Position numbers and translations under genes: made by a program | The notes under the pieces: model-generated | Seen by the model: the letters and a program-made list of their open reading frames with translations, nothing else | What the model was told of the DNA's origin: nothing | Database searches by the model: none | Assembly: GCA_030040415.1 (NCBI GenBank) | Contig: JASHTT010000658.1 | Span: 1 to 10,671 of the forward strand | Length of the DNA stretch: 10,671 nt | From: Streptosporangiaceae bacterium | Lineage (GTDB): Bacteria > Actinomycetota > Actinomycetes > Streptosporangiales > Streptosporangiaceae | Direction of reading: 5' to 3' | In this document: positions 1 through 5,905 of the stretch, piece by piece | Numbering within the stretch: the stretch's first letter is position 1 | How the letters are laid out: every line of letters begins with the position of its first letter

Positions 1-1
1 G

Positions 2-250
2 AGCGTTCTTGTGCTACGGCCGCATACCTATCCCAACGGTGATAATGTCCAGGCTCTCGATCTTGCTTTCCGTTGCGTAGCCAGCGGCGGCGAGGCTCGC
101 GTCAACGACGATGAATGCACCGACGTGCGGTGGTTCAGTCTCAGGGCACTCCCGAGCCTGCCGGAGCGCCAGGTCAACGCCGTGGACCGGGCACTGGCTG
201 ACTCGCAAAGCACGTGGTTCGTGCCTGTTGGTCGCGACGCCAAGAACTAG
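2..250 (+). CDS. Nudix hydrolase, C-terminal part (5' end outside window)
   Basis: The reading frame is open from the left edge and ends at TAG 248-250, leaving 82 residues. The visible part carries the block that follows the Nudix box in MutT/ADP-ribose-pyrophosphatase-like proteins: TYPNGD, then a beta strand ALDLAFRC, then the acidic NDDECTDVRWF segment and LPSLPER. The catalytic Nudix box (GX5EX7REUXEEXGU) would lie upstream of the window, so catalytic competence cannot be judged. Family members hydrolyse nucleoside diphosphates linked to another moiety; the substrate here is unknown. The GTG at 11 is internal, because residues before it are in frame and continue the fold. The gene ends ahead of a gene-poor stretch and shows no sign of operon linkage to the next gene. 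The family call is firm from the C-terminal signature; the subfamily is not determinable. Confidence 0.8.
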   Translation, partial: SVLVLRPHTYPNGDNVQALDLAFRCVASGGEARVNDDECTDVRWFSLRALPSLPERQVNAVDRALADSQSTWFVPVGRDAKN

Positions 251-644
251 CGGTGGTCGGGGCGGCGTTGAGGCCGGGTGTCCGTGCCGCCGCTCACCTC
301 GGGCTCGGACGGACGGCAACCCTGAGCAGGGCCGTGGCGCTCGGTACCGAGGGGGCTGGGGCCAGGTACGGCTATCGGTACGGGACCGTAAATCGTCATC
401 TGGACCACCACCTTCTCTCTCGGTCGGTCACTATTACGACGGACGAGAGAGCTCGCAATGGACAGGAGCCGGCCTTCTATCAACCTGGCCGACTTCGTCT
501 TGCACCTCGTCGACGGAAAGATCACCGCTTAGCCGCGGGCGAACTCACCCCACCCGCCGCCCCTTGGTGCGCGGGGCGGAGCGGAGGATGGAAGCCTTAA
601 CCGCGACCTCATTGCCACCAGCATCCGGGAAGAAGGTGAGCGGC
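251..644. other. Intergenic stretch without a convincing gene
   Basis: This 394-base stretch separates the Nudix gene from the DUF1876 gene. Long frames crossing it on both strands are Arg/Pro/Ser-rich, resemble no family and overlap the real flanking genes, so they look like high-GC shadow frames. It contains three spaced GGTAC-type elements (about 341, 365 and 377), an imperfect hairpin at 416-450 and a 24-codon ORF at 458-532 of unknown status. It probably holds the promoter and leader of the DUF1876 gene, but no clear -35/-10 pair was found. Confidence 0.6.
416..450. repeat. Imperfect inverted repeat (possible hairpin or operator)
   Basis: The left arm, 416-429 (TCTCTCGGTCGGTC), and the right arm, 438-450 (GACGGACGAGAGA), pair apart from one bulge and one mismatch around an 8-base AT-rich loop, ACTATTAC. 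It ends 7 bases before an ATG at 458 that opens a 24-codon frame. It could be an operator or a leader hairpin; no function is shown. Confidence 0.4.
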
Positions 645-911
645 ATGACCGCCATCGACAGCTGGCCGGTGGAGATCTCGCTCCGCGAGGAGGACGTAAA
701 GACGCTGGCCAAGGCGCAGCTGACCACCGGCCGCAGCGACCTGACGGGCCACGGCCTTGCCCGGCGTAACCCCGATGACCAGGAGGTTACGCAGATCGGG
801 GAGGAGGTAGCTGCCGCGAGGGCGCTGTCCGACCTTGCTCACCAGCTACTCAGCGACGCCGCGGAGCAGATCGAGAGCATCACGCACCAGCGCGCCCACC
901 TGTCCCTGTAG
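645..911 (+). CDS. DUF1876 domain-containing protein
   Basis: This small 88-residue protein matches the actinobacterial DUF1876 family along its whole length. It shows an N-terminal strand (WPVEISL), the GHGLARRNPDD segment, a conserved IGEEVAAARALSDLAHQLL helix and a C-terminal AAEQIESIT helix. The family is short (about 85-95 residues) with a compact alpha/beta fold; its function is unknown, though members are often reported near stress-related genes. I chose ATG 645 because it gives the usual family length and has GAAGG (632-636) eight bases upstream. An in-frame ATG at 588 with its own GGAG (578-581) would add 19 residues with no family resemblance and remains possible. The gene converges with the propeller gene, their stops being 21 bases apart. 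No signal peptide or membrane segment is seen, so it is probably cytoplasmic. Confidence 0.85.
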   Translation: MTAIDSWPVEISLREEDVKTLAKAQLTTGRSDLTGHGLARRNPDDQEVTQIGEEVAAARALSDLAHQLLSDAAEQIESITHQRAHLSL

Positions 912-932
912 CCACGGACCGACCTGGAGCTG

Positions 933-1955
933 TTACCGGCCGGGGTTAACGGCTATCCCAGCGACGCCCGGTGCAGACTCGCTCGTCTGGCTGTCTGTCG
1001 CCGCCCACGTCGCGTTCGTGCCGGGAATCGCCGCGACCAGGGTGCTTGTCGCCACGACGCCGCGAACGGCCGCGCCCGCAGTTTCTACGGACCAAATCTG
1101 CCCGTCGAAGTGCGCGTACGGCAGCGCCTGCCTGGTTCCCGAGGCGCTGACCCCGGCCCACTGGGGCTGTGCGTCCCGGCCCGCGCTGATGCTGGTGATG
1201 AGGGCGGCACCCTTGGGGAACACGACCCTGTCCCAGGCCGATCCGTTCCATTGCGCGATGAGCGGCTTGCTCGCCGTGCAACCCTGCTCAGGTTGTGCGG
1301 CAGTGCAGAGGGCACCGGTCAGCCACACGCTGCGCGGGCTGGCCGGCAGGAAGGCCGAGATGAATGTAACGCCTCCTGACATGGGCGGGATCGACGTCCA
1401 GCCCCCGGCGTTGTAGCGCGCGATGACGCTGTTTCCCTGCGCAGTGGAATCCTTGAGCCACACGTCGTCCGAGCCGGTCGCGACCATGTCGGCGACGTCG
1501 CCGCCAAGGCCGTAGGGCACCTTGATCGTCTGCCAGCGGCTGCCGCTCCACCGTTCGAGCAGGTAACCGCGCGCGTCGGTATAGCCGTACAACCACGCGG
1601 TCCGGCCTGTTCCCGCCGCAACGCTATACACCGTCTGGTACCTGAGATTGCCGGGCAGCGTCACCTCAGCCCAGGCGTGGGCGCGCCAGCGCACGACGAC
1701 GTTTGCAGCGCCGGAGCCGACGTAGCCGAGCGCCCAGGCAGTCTCCGGTGTGCTGGAACTGACATACACGAACTCGCCGGACCTGGGGTTGCCGGGAACC
1801 GCATCCTTGATCCAGCGCTGGCCGTCCCAGCTCAGCAGCAGCGGACGTGCGGTTCCCGACAGGTTCTCGGTGCCGACCGCCCAGGCCAGGGTCCGGCTGC
1901 CTGCCGCAATCGAGTTGAGCACCGCGGGCTTCTGGACCGCGGCGGGCAACGGCAT
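933..1955 (-). CDS. Secreted seven-bladed beta-propeller-like repeat protein (5' end frameshifted)
   Basis: The open frame gives 340 residues from ATG 1955, but this ATG is probably not the true start. Seven repeats of about 45-50 residues are visible. Each has a [AV]W-x-x-G type strand (AWAVG 24-28, AWALG 73-77, AWLYG, VWLKD, VWLTG, QWAG, TWAAT), and six have a following W-x-G-x-x-W element (SWDGQRW, RWRAHAW, RWSGSRW, RYNAGGW, QWNGSAW, HFDGQIW). Actinobacterial proteins of this kind fold as beta-propellers and are usually exported; their binding targets are mostly unknown. Two Cys (217, 226) in blade 5 could form a disulfide. The missing seventh W element (RAGWITMPLP) lies just upstream of the ATG in the same frame, preceded by a signal-peptide-like hydrophobic run, so the coding region should extend to about 2061 (separate entry). 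It follows the GH18 gene on the same strand, and its product probably also acts outside the cell. The fold is confident; the function is not known. Confidence 0.8.
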   Translation of the reverse strand: MPLPAAVQKPAVLNSIAAGSRTLAWAVGTENLSGTARPLLLSWDGQRWIKDAVPGNPRSGEFVYVSSSTPETAWALGYVGSGAANVVVRWRAHAWAEVTLPGNLRYQTVYSVAAGTGRTAWLYGYTDARGYLLERWSGSRWQTIKVPYGLGGDVADMVATGSDDVWLKDSTAQGNSVIARYNAGGWTSIPPMSGGVTFISAFLPASPRSVWLTGALCTAAQPEQGCTASKPLIAQWNGSAWDRVVFPKGAALITSISAGRDAQPQWAGVSASGTRQALPYAHFDGQIWSVETAGAAVRGVVATSTLVAAIPGTNATWAATDSQTSESAPGVAGIAVNPGR

Positions 1956-2061
1956 CGTGATCCAGCCGGCGCGGGATGACCGGGCCGCCTGCGCGGGCGC
2001 GGCTGCCAGGGTTGCTAACGCGACCGGCGGCGCCCAGCACGCACGATACGGCCGGCTTCAT
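1956..2061 (-). pseudogene. Out-of-frame signal-peptide segment of the propeller gene (likely +1 frameshift)
   Basis: Upstream of ATG 1955 the propeller frame stays open to a TGA at 2060-2058 and encodes a hydrophobic run (PPVALATLAAAPAQA) followed by ARSSRAGWIT, but contains no ATG, GTG or TTG. The only suitable start, ATG 2061-2059, is in another frame and begins MKPAVSCVLGAA, a good signal-peptide n/h-region. Joining the two around 2023-2032 (GCGCCGCCGG area) requires skipping one base and gives an ordinary Sec signal peptide. The sequence therefore looks one base too long here. It may be a sequencing or assembly error, a genuine inactivating indel, or less likely programmed frameshifting. 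Confidence 0.6.
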
Positions 2062-2068
2062 GCCTTTT

Positions 2069-2096
2069 ATTGTGGTCCGCTCGGCACCGCAGGCAA
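2069..2096 (-). promoter_or_regulatory. Possible leaderless promoter for the propeller gene
   Basis: Reading the minus strand, TTGCCT (2096-2091), a 16-base spacer and CACAAT (2074-2069) resemble a housekeeping promoter. Seven bases then separate the -10 from ATG 2061, so transcription would begin at or next to the ATG. Leaderless starts are common in actinobacteria, and this would explain the absence of a properly spaced ribosome site. Each hexamer matches the consensus at only four positions, so this is tentative. Confidence 0.3.
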
Positions 2097-2118
2097 CAGC
2101 AAGGAACCCGTCCCGGGC

Positions 2119-2138
2119 TGTCAGCGCCTGTCAGCGCC
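2119..2138. repeat. 10-bp tandem direct duplication across the GH18 stop codon
   Basis: TGTCAGCGCC occurs twice back to back (2119-2128 and 2129-2138). The GH18 stop (TGA, plus-strand 2131-2133) lies in the copy nearer the gene, directly after the final Trp-Arg codons. The second copy follows the stop in a different phase. It looks like a slippage duplication, with no evident function. Confidence 0.7.
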
Positions 2139-4977
2139 AGCGAACTTGCGGACTTACGATCAGCTCCCCGTCGAAGTCGGCGGCAACGCAGTACTGAGCC
2201 AGGCACGAAATCGCGGTGAGCCCGCCGCCGAACGGGTCGACGGTACGCGGTGCAGACCAGGACGAGCCGTTCCAGCTGACCTCGCTGCCAGAGGCGTCGA
2301 CGGCAGCGCAGTAGTCAACTTCGCAGGACACCGCCGTGAGCTCGCTGTAGTCCACCCGGACCGGGGCCGACCACGATTTGCCATTCCAGGTGACAGCACT
2401 GCCGTCCGACGACACGGCCGCACAGAAGCCCGGGCTGCCGCAGGAGACGGCGGTCAGCCCGCCGGCCGGGTCGATGGTCTTCGGCGCCGACCAGGCCGAG
2501 CCGTTCCAGCTGAGCGCCCGCCCGCCGGAGTCCACGGCCATGCAGAAGCCGGTAGTCGGGCAGGAGACGGCCGTCAGCGCACCGCCCGGGTCGATCGCCT
2601 CTGGCGCCGACCAGGCCGAGCCGTTCCAGGTCAGTGCGTTCCCGTTGCCGTCCACCGTGACACAGTCCGAGCTGGCCGGGCAGGACACCGAGGTGAGCGC
2701 GCCGCCGGACCGGTCGACCGGGCTGGACGCCGACCAGACAGGCCGCGACCAGGCTGAGCCGTTCCAGCGGAGCGCGTAGCCGTTCGCGTCCACGGCCATG
2801 CAGAAGGAGGGAGACGAGCAGGAGACCGAGTCCAGGATTCCGGCTATCGGGTCGATGTTGTCTGCGTGCCAGCGCAGCGATCCGGTGAGCGCGTTGCCGT
2901 TCCCGTCGACAGCAGCGCAGAACTCGGCGGTCGGGCACGAGACCGAGTCGAGCGCGCCAGCCCGCGGATCGGCGTAGCTGCCGGTCGTGTAGCACTTGCC
3001 AGCGCTGTTGGTCGTCGTGTTCGGGCAGGTGATCGCGGTTGCCGGCCAGGATTTGCCATCCCAGTGCAGGGCGTTGCCGTCCCAGTCGACGACCATGCAC
3101 GAGGTCGTCGAGCCGCAGGACACGTCCTCGATGCCGTCGCCGGTCACGTCGATCAGATCCGGCGCCGTCCAGGACTTGCCGTTCCAGATCAGGTCGTCGC
3201 TGCCGTCGACCGCCATGCAGAAGGACGCGGACCGGCAGGACACCTCCATCAGGCCCCCGGCTCCGTTCGGGTCGAACGTCTTGTCCAGCTTCCAGGTCGT
3301 GCCGTTCCAGGTGACCGAGCCACCGTTCCAGTCAACGGCCACGCAGAACGACGGCGTCGCGCACGAGATCGAGCCGAGCCCGCCGCCGCTGCTCGCCGTC
3401 GTCGGGTCGACTTCCTTCGGCTTCGACCACGACGTGCCGTTCCACGTGATAACGGCGCCGCCCCAGTCGCCGGCGACGCAGAACGACGCGGAAGCGCAGG
3501 ACACCGACTGCAGGCCGGTGCCGGTGTCATCGATCAGGACCGGCGCGGACCAGGACCGGCCATTCCAGGTCAGCGCGTTCCCATTGCCGTCCACGGCTAC
3601 GCAGTACGACGTGGAAGGACAGGACACCGACTCCATGCCAGCGCCCCGCGGGTCAATCGGCAGGGGTCCCGACCACCACCGGCCGTTCCAGGTGAGCGCC
3701 CTGCCCAGGCTGTCCACCGCGACGCAGAACGACACTGTGGGACACGACACGCTGGTCAGCTCCACACGGTCACCGCTCGGGTCGATGGTGACCGGCGCAG
3801 ACCACGACGTCCCATTCCACTGCAGGGCGTTGTTGCCGAATTCGTCGACGGCCATGCAGAACGTCGCCGTGGGGCATGACACGGAGCGGAAGTTGCCACT
3901 CTGGTGATCGGGTCCAGGCGGTGTGGCAGCCGGTGCAGGAGAGGCGGTCGCCAGCACCGGCGCGGAACTAGTGAACGGCTCCAGGATGTGGCTGTACTCG
4001 TACGGCGATTGCTTCTGTCGGCTGCCCGCGGTGTTGTCGTCCTGCACGTTCCAGAAGGACAGCTCGGCTAGGCCGCGCGCGGCGGCCCAGCGCTCGACGG
4101 TCCTGGCGTCGGTAAGCGTGAACGTTTCGGCCGGCCCGTAGTCGTCCACGCCGAGATCCTCGGTGACGCCGATCATGCCCCAGAGCTGGCTCGCCGACTT
4201 TGCCGGGTACAGCTCGTGCAGCCGGTCGAAGATCTGCTGCGCCGCTTCCTCGGTGTTGTCTGCCATCTCATGCGGCAGGTTGTCGTAGTAGTCGAAGGTC
4301 ATGATGTTGACGATGGCGATCTGCGCGCCGTTCGCGACAGCGTTCTGCAGGACGACAGAGCCGCCCTGGTCGATGCCTGTGGTGTTGGTCGGGATTGTGT
4401 AGACGAACTGGACTGTCCGGTGGGTCCGCGCGGCCCACCGCTCCACCATCGCGATCGCCTCGTTCCGCCGGTTGATGCCCGCGTAGTTGTTCAGCGAGTC
4501 CTCTTCGGTATCCAGGTCAAGCCGGGTCACGTGATAGGTCGTGATGACCTTCTCGTACTGGGCGGCGATCTTGGGCACGCTGTGGCAGCTGTCGGCGATT
4601 TCCTCGTCCACGCTGTCCGCGCTGGCACCGCCGAACGACGGCACCACGTTGCCGCCTGCGGCCTGGATCGCGGCGATGCCGGCCGCGTAGGTCTTGCCCA
4701 CCGGCATTGCCGGATCGCCGTTCCAGTCCACCGTGCACGAGCCCGGCTTCGCCGTTTGCAAGAAGGCGAGGGTCAGGTACTTCGCGCCCGATGCCTGCGA
4801 GGTCTTTGCGAGCGCGCCCGCGCCGCCGAAGTAGTAGGGGGCGAACACATGCGGCGGCAGCGGCCGGGCTTGCGCCGCGGATGCGCTGGCGGCGGCACTG
4901 GCCGCTGGTATTCCGGCGGCGATGCCTGCCGCGCAGGCCAGTGCGGAGATGGCGGCAAGCAGGCGTAGTCGCAGCAT
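2131..4977 (-). CDS. Secreted GH18 chitinase-like protein with 14 Cys/Trp propeller repeats
   Basis: The 948-residue product starts at ATG 4977 behind GAGGAG, with a Sec signal peptide (LRLR n-region, hydrophobic core, Ala-rich cleavage zone near residues 30-37). Residues about 41-335 are a GH18 TIM barrel: start strand FAPYYFGG, LTLAFL, VVPSFGGAS, catalytic strand LDLDTE (153-158) with E158 as the expected acid, VQFVYTIP, IVNIMTFDYYDN (223-233), LWGMIGV and LSFWN. This resembles the Pyrococcus ChiA-like branch of family 18; chitin or another GlcNAc polymer is the likely substrate. An Ala/Pro linker (about 337-361) leads to fourteen repeats of about 42 residues, [SA]-V-S-C-x5-C-x-A-V-D ... 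W-N-G-x-[ST]-W. They probably build disulfide-stapled propeller blades for substrate or wall binding. Repeat 7 carries an insertion with two extra Cys. The lack of an anchor or sorting signal suggests release. Its own promoter and operator precede it. The domain call is strong; the substrate is inferred. Confidence 0.92.
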   Translation of the reverse strand: MLRLRLLAAISALACAAGIAAGIPAASAAASASAAQARPLPPHVFAPYYFGGAGALAKTSQASGAKYLTLAFLQTAKPGSCTVDWNGDPAMPVGKTYAAGIAAIQAAGGNVVPSFGGASADSVDEEIADSCHSVPKIAAQYEKVITTYHVTRLDLDTEEDSLNNYAGINRRNEAIAMVERWAARTHRTVQFVYTIPTNTTGIDQGGSVVLQNAVANGAQIAIVNIMTFDYYDNLPHEMADNTEEAAQQIFDRLHELYPAKSASQLWGMIGVTEDLGVDDYGPAETFTLTDARTVERWAAARGLAELSFWNVQDDNTAGSRQKQSPYEYSHILEPFTSSAPVLATASPAPAATPPGPDHQSGNFRSVSCPTATFCMAVDEFGNNALQWNGTSWSAPVTIDPSGDRVELTSVSCPTVSFCVAVDSLGRALTWNGRWWSGPLPIDPRGAGMESVSCPSTSYCVAVDGNGNALTWNGRSWSAPVLIDDTGTGLQSVSCASASFCVAGDWGGAVITWNGTSWSKPKEVDPTTASSGGGLGSISCATPSFCVAVDWNGGSVTWNGTTWKLDKTFDPNGAGGLMEVSCRSASFCMAVDGSDDLIWNGKSWTAPDLIDVTGDGIEDVSCGSTTSCMVVDWDGNALHWDGKSWPATAITCPNTTTNSAGKCYTTGSYADPRAGALDSVSCPTAEFCAAVDGNGNALTGSLRWHADNIDPIAGILDSVSCSSPSFCMAVDANGYALRWNGSAWSRPVWSASSPVDRSGGALTSVSCPASSDCVTVDGNGNALTWNGSAWSAPEAIDPGGALTAVSCPTTGFCMAVDSGGRALSWNGSAWSAPKTIDPAGGLTAVSCGSPGFCAAVSSDGSAVTWNGKSWSAPVRVDYSELTAVSCEVDYCAAVDASGSEVSWNGSSWSAPRTVDPFGGGLTAISCLAQYCVAADFDGELIVSPQVRWR
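2134..3894 (-). repeat. Fourteen tandem protein-level repeats (SC-x5-C-x-AVD / WNG-x-SW)
   Basis: This is the coding part of residues 362-948 of the GH18 protein. I count fourteen SC...C-x-[AV]-[VG]-[DS] units with a spacing of roughly 115-135 bases, longer at unit 7. Twelve have a clear W-[ND]-G-x-x-W strand; unit 8 has a degenerate one (TGSLRW) and unit 14 ends at the C-terminus. In units 1-12 the Cys pair is spaced C-x5-C; units 13 and 14 have C-x4-C. The repeats are diverged at DNA level, so recent amplification is unlikely. Confidence 0.9.
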
Positions 4978-4982
4978 CGGCG

Positions 4983-4988
4983 CTCCTC
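4983..4988 (-). promoter_or_regulatory. Ribosome binding site of the GH18 gene
   Basis: GAGGAG on the minus strand lies five bases before ATG 4977, which fixes the start and leaves an intact signal peptide as the first residues of the product. Confidence 0.8.
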
Positions 4989-5002
4989 GCGGGCAAGGTA
5001 GT

Positions 5003-5027
5003 TCCGTTAGTAAAGCTTCCTAACGGA
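5003..5027. promoter_or_regulatory. 25-bp near-palindromic operator upstream of the GH18 gene
   Basis: Perfect 8-bp arms TCCGTTAG (5003-5010) and CTAACGGA (5020-5027) flank a 9-base core, TAAAGCTTC, in which two more pairs match, giving 10 of 12 symmetric positions. It lies immediately downstream of the predicted -10, across the expected transcription start, where a bound protein would block transcription. The AT-rich GTTAG...CTAAC layout recalls operators I associate with ROK/NagC-type sugar repressors before actinobacterial secreted glycosidase genes. It does not resemble the DasR site (ACTGGTCTAGACCA). Regulator identity is inferred. Confidence 0.65.
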
Positions 5028-5031
5028 GCAG

Positions 5032-5059
5032 CCTTTACCGTAGCGACTGGCCGTGTCAA
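5032..5059 (-). promoter_or_regulatory. Promoter of the GH18 gene
   Basis: On the minus strand a perfect TTGACA -35 (5059-5054), a 16-base spacer and a TAAAGG -10 (5037-5032) precede the gene. The expected transcription start is near 5025, inside the palindrome at 5003-5027. The -35 overlaps the TGA stop (5058-5056) of the upstream epimerase-like gene, so the chitinase-like gene can be expressed independently of it. The -10 is a poor match (TAAAGG against TATAAT), which would suit a regulated promoter. Confidence 0.5.
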
Positions 5060-5895
5060 GGTGCTTGTTGCGGCCTGCCGGACCAGCGGTGCGCGGGACG
5101 CCAGCGCAGGAGGGCCTCCGCCGCCGCGCAGTCAACCAGGGCATGCCACGGATCTCGCTGGTACGGCGTCACATCTTTGATGGGAACGTGCCTGGCCCGC
5201 GTCGCGGCCATCGCCAGGCTGGGCATACTGGCGGCGATGCCATCGGCGCACAGCAGGAGCCGGTGATGCCCGGCCAGCGGCACTGTCAAGGCGGCCTCGA
5301 CCGCGGTGGCGACGTCCCGCACGTCAACGAACGCGCCGAATTCCCAGAATGGCTCGTACTCCGCGGCCGGGTCGGCGCGCCAGCTGGCCTCGATGCGCTC
5401 GTACTGGCCCGGCAGCCAGACCCACACCGGGCGCAGCGCGACCGTCGGGATCCCGGTCCGGGCGGTGAACCCGGCGCACAAGTCCTCGGACAGGACCTTG
5501 GACAGCCCGTAGGGCCGCATGGCCCGGCGCGGATGATCGTCGTCGATCGGGAGGTAGTCGGGCGGCTGCTCACCCTCGGCTGTGCCGAACACCTGGGCGC
5601 TCGAGAAATGGACGATGCGCTGGACACCCGCATCCTCGGCGGCGAGCAGCGCGTGCCAGGTGCCGAGCACGTTGACCGCCATGATCCGCTCGGGGCTGCC
5701 CGCCGTGTCATGCGGGAGCGCGGCGAGATGCACGACCGCCGCGCAGCCTCTGGTGGCGCGGCGCACCGCGTCTAGGTCCAGCACGTCCATGCCGTCGGCG
5801 ATGTCGAAGCCGGAGACCTCATAGCCGAGGTCCGCCAGGTGCCGGCTCACGACGGCGCCGATGCCGCCACGGTTTCCGGTGACCAGAACGCGCAT
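5056..5895 (-). CDS. NAD(P)-dependent epimerase/dehydratase-family oxidoreductase (extended SDR)
   Basis: The 279-residue protein has the hallmarks of the extended short-chain dehydrogenase/NAD-dependent epimerase family. It opens with the dinucleotide-binding motif VTGNRGGIG (residues 5-13) and has D31 at the end of the second strand, typical of NAD preference. VHLAA (55-59), FSSAQVFG (97-104) and the catalytic Y129-GLS-K133 pair follow. Cytoplasmic oxidation, epimerisation or dehydration of a nucleotide sugar or similar substrate is likely, but the substrate is not identifiable. I chose ATG 5895 because the Rossmann strand starts directly there; a longer frame back to 5964 would overlap the MmcQ-like gene and add unrelated residues. 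The start is 10 bases after the MmcQ-like stop, which suggests a two-gene operon. The stop codon sits inside the -35 of the GH18 promoter. No membrane segments are seen. Confidence 0.9.
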   Translation of the reverse strand: MRVLVTGNRGGIGAVVSRHLADLGYEVSGFDIADGMDVLDLDAVRRATRGCAAVVHLAALPHDTAGSPERIMAVNVLGTWHALLAAEDAGVQRIVHFSSAQVFGTAEGEQPPDYLPIDDDHPRRAMRPYGLSKVLSEDLCAGFTARTGIPTVALRPVWVWLPGQYERIEASWRADPAAEYEPFWEFGAFVDVRDVATAVEAALTVPLAGHHRLLLCADGIAASMPSLAMAATRARHVPIKDVTPYQRDPWHALVDCAAAEALLRWRPAHRWSGRPQQAP

Positions 5896-5905
5896 GACGT
5901 GCCTG

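Noticed and set aside
214..600. 128-residue plus-strand frame between the Nudix and DUF1876 genes
   Set aside because: It begins inside the Nudix 3' end, is Arg/Gly-rich, has no good ribosome site and no recognisable domain.
1750..2757. 335-residue plus-strand frame spanning two genes
   Set aside because: It crosses the end of the GH18 gene and the start of the propeller gene in antisense and shows no domain; a GC-driven shadow.
2134..3894. Regular repeats resembling a CRISPR or satellite array
   Set aside because: The units are about 115-135 bases, diverged in DNA and conserved as protein (Cys, Trp, Asp positions) in one open frame, so they are protein-domain repeats.
2866..3907. Long plus-strand frames opposite the GH18 repeats
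   Set aside because: They are antisense mirrors of the regularly repeated high-GC coding sequence, rich in Arg/Pro/Gln, with no recognisable domain. The minus frame has a signal peptide, a catalytic domain and conserved repeats.
4925..4960. Possible lipobox (ALAC) in the GH18 signal peptide
   Set aside because: Position -3 is Ala rather than Leu/Val/Ile, and the hydrophobic core continues past the Cys, so a type I signal peptide is more likely.
4216..4968. 250-residue plus-strand frame opposite the GH18 catalytic domain
   Set aside because: Antisense to GH18 motifs that are unambiguous on the minus strand.
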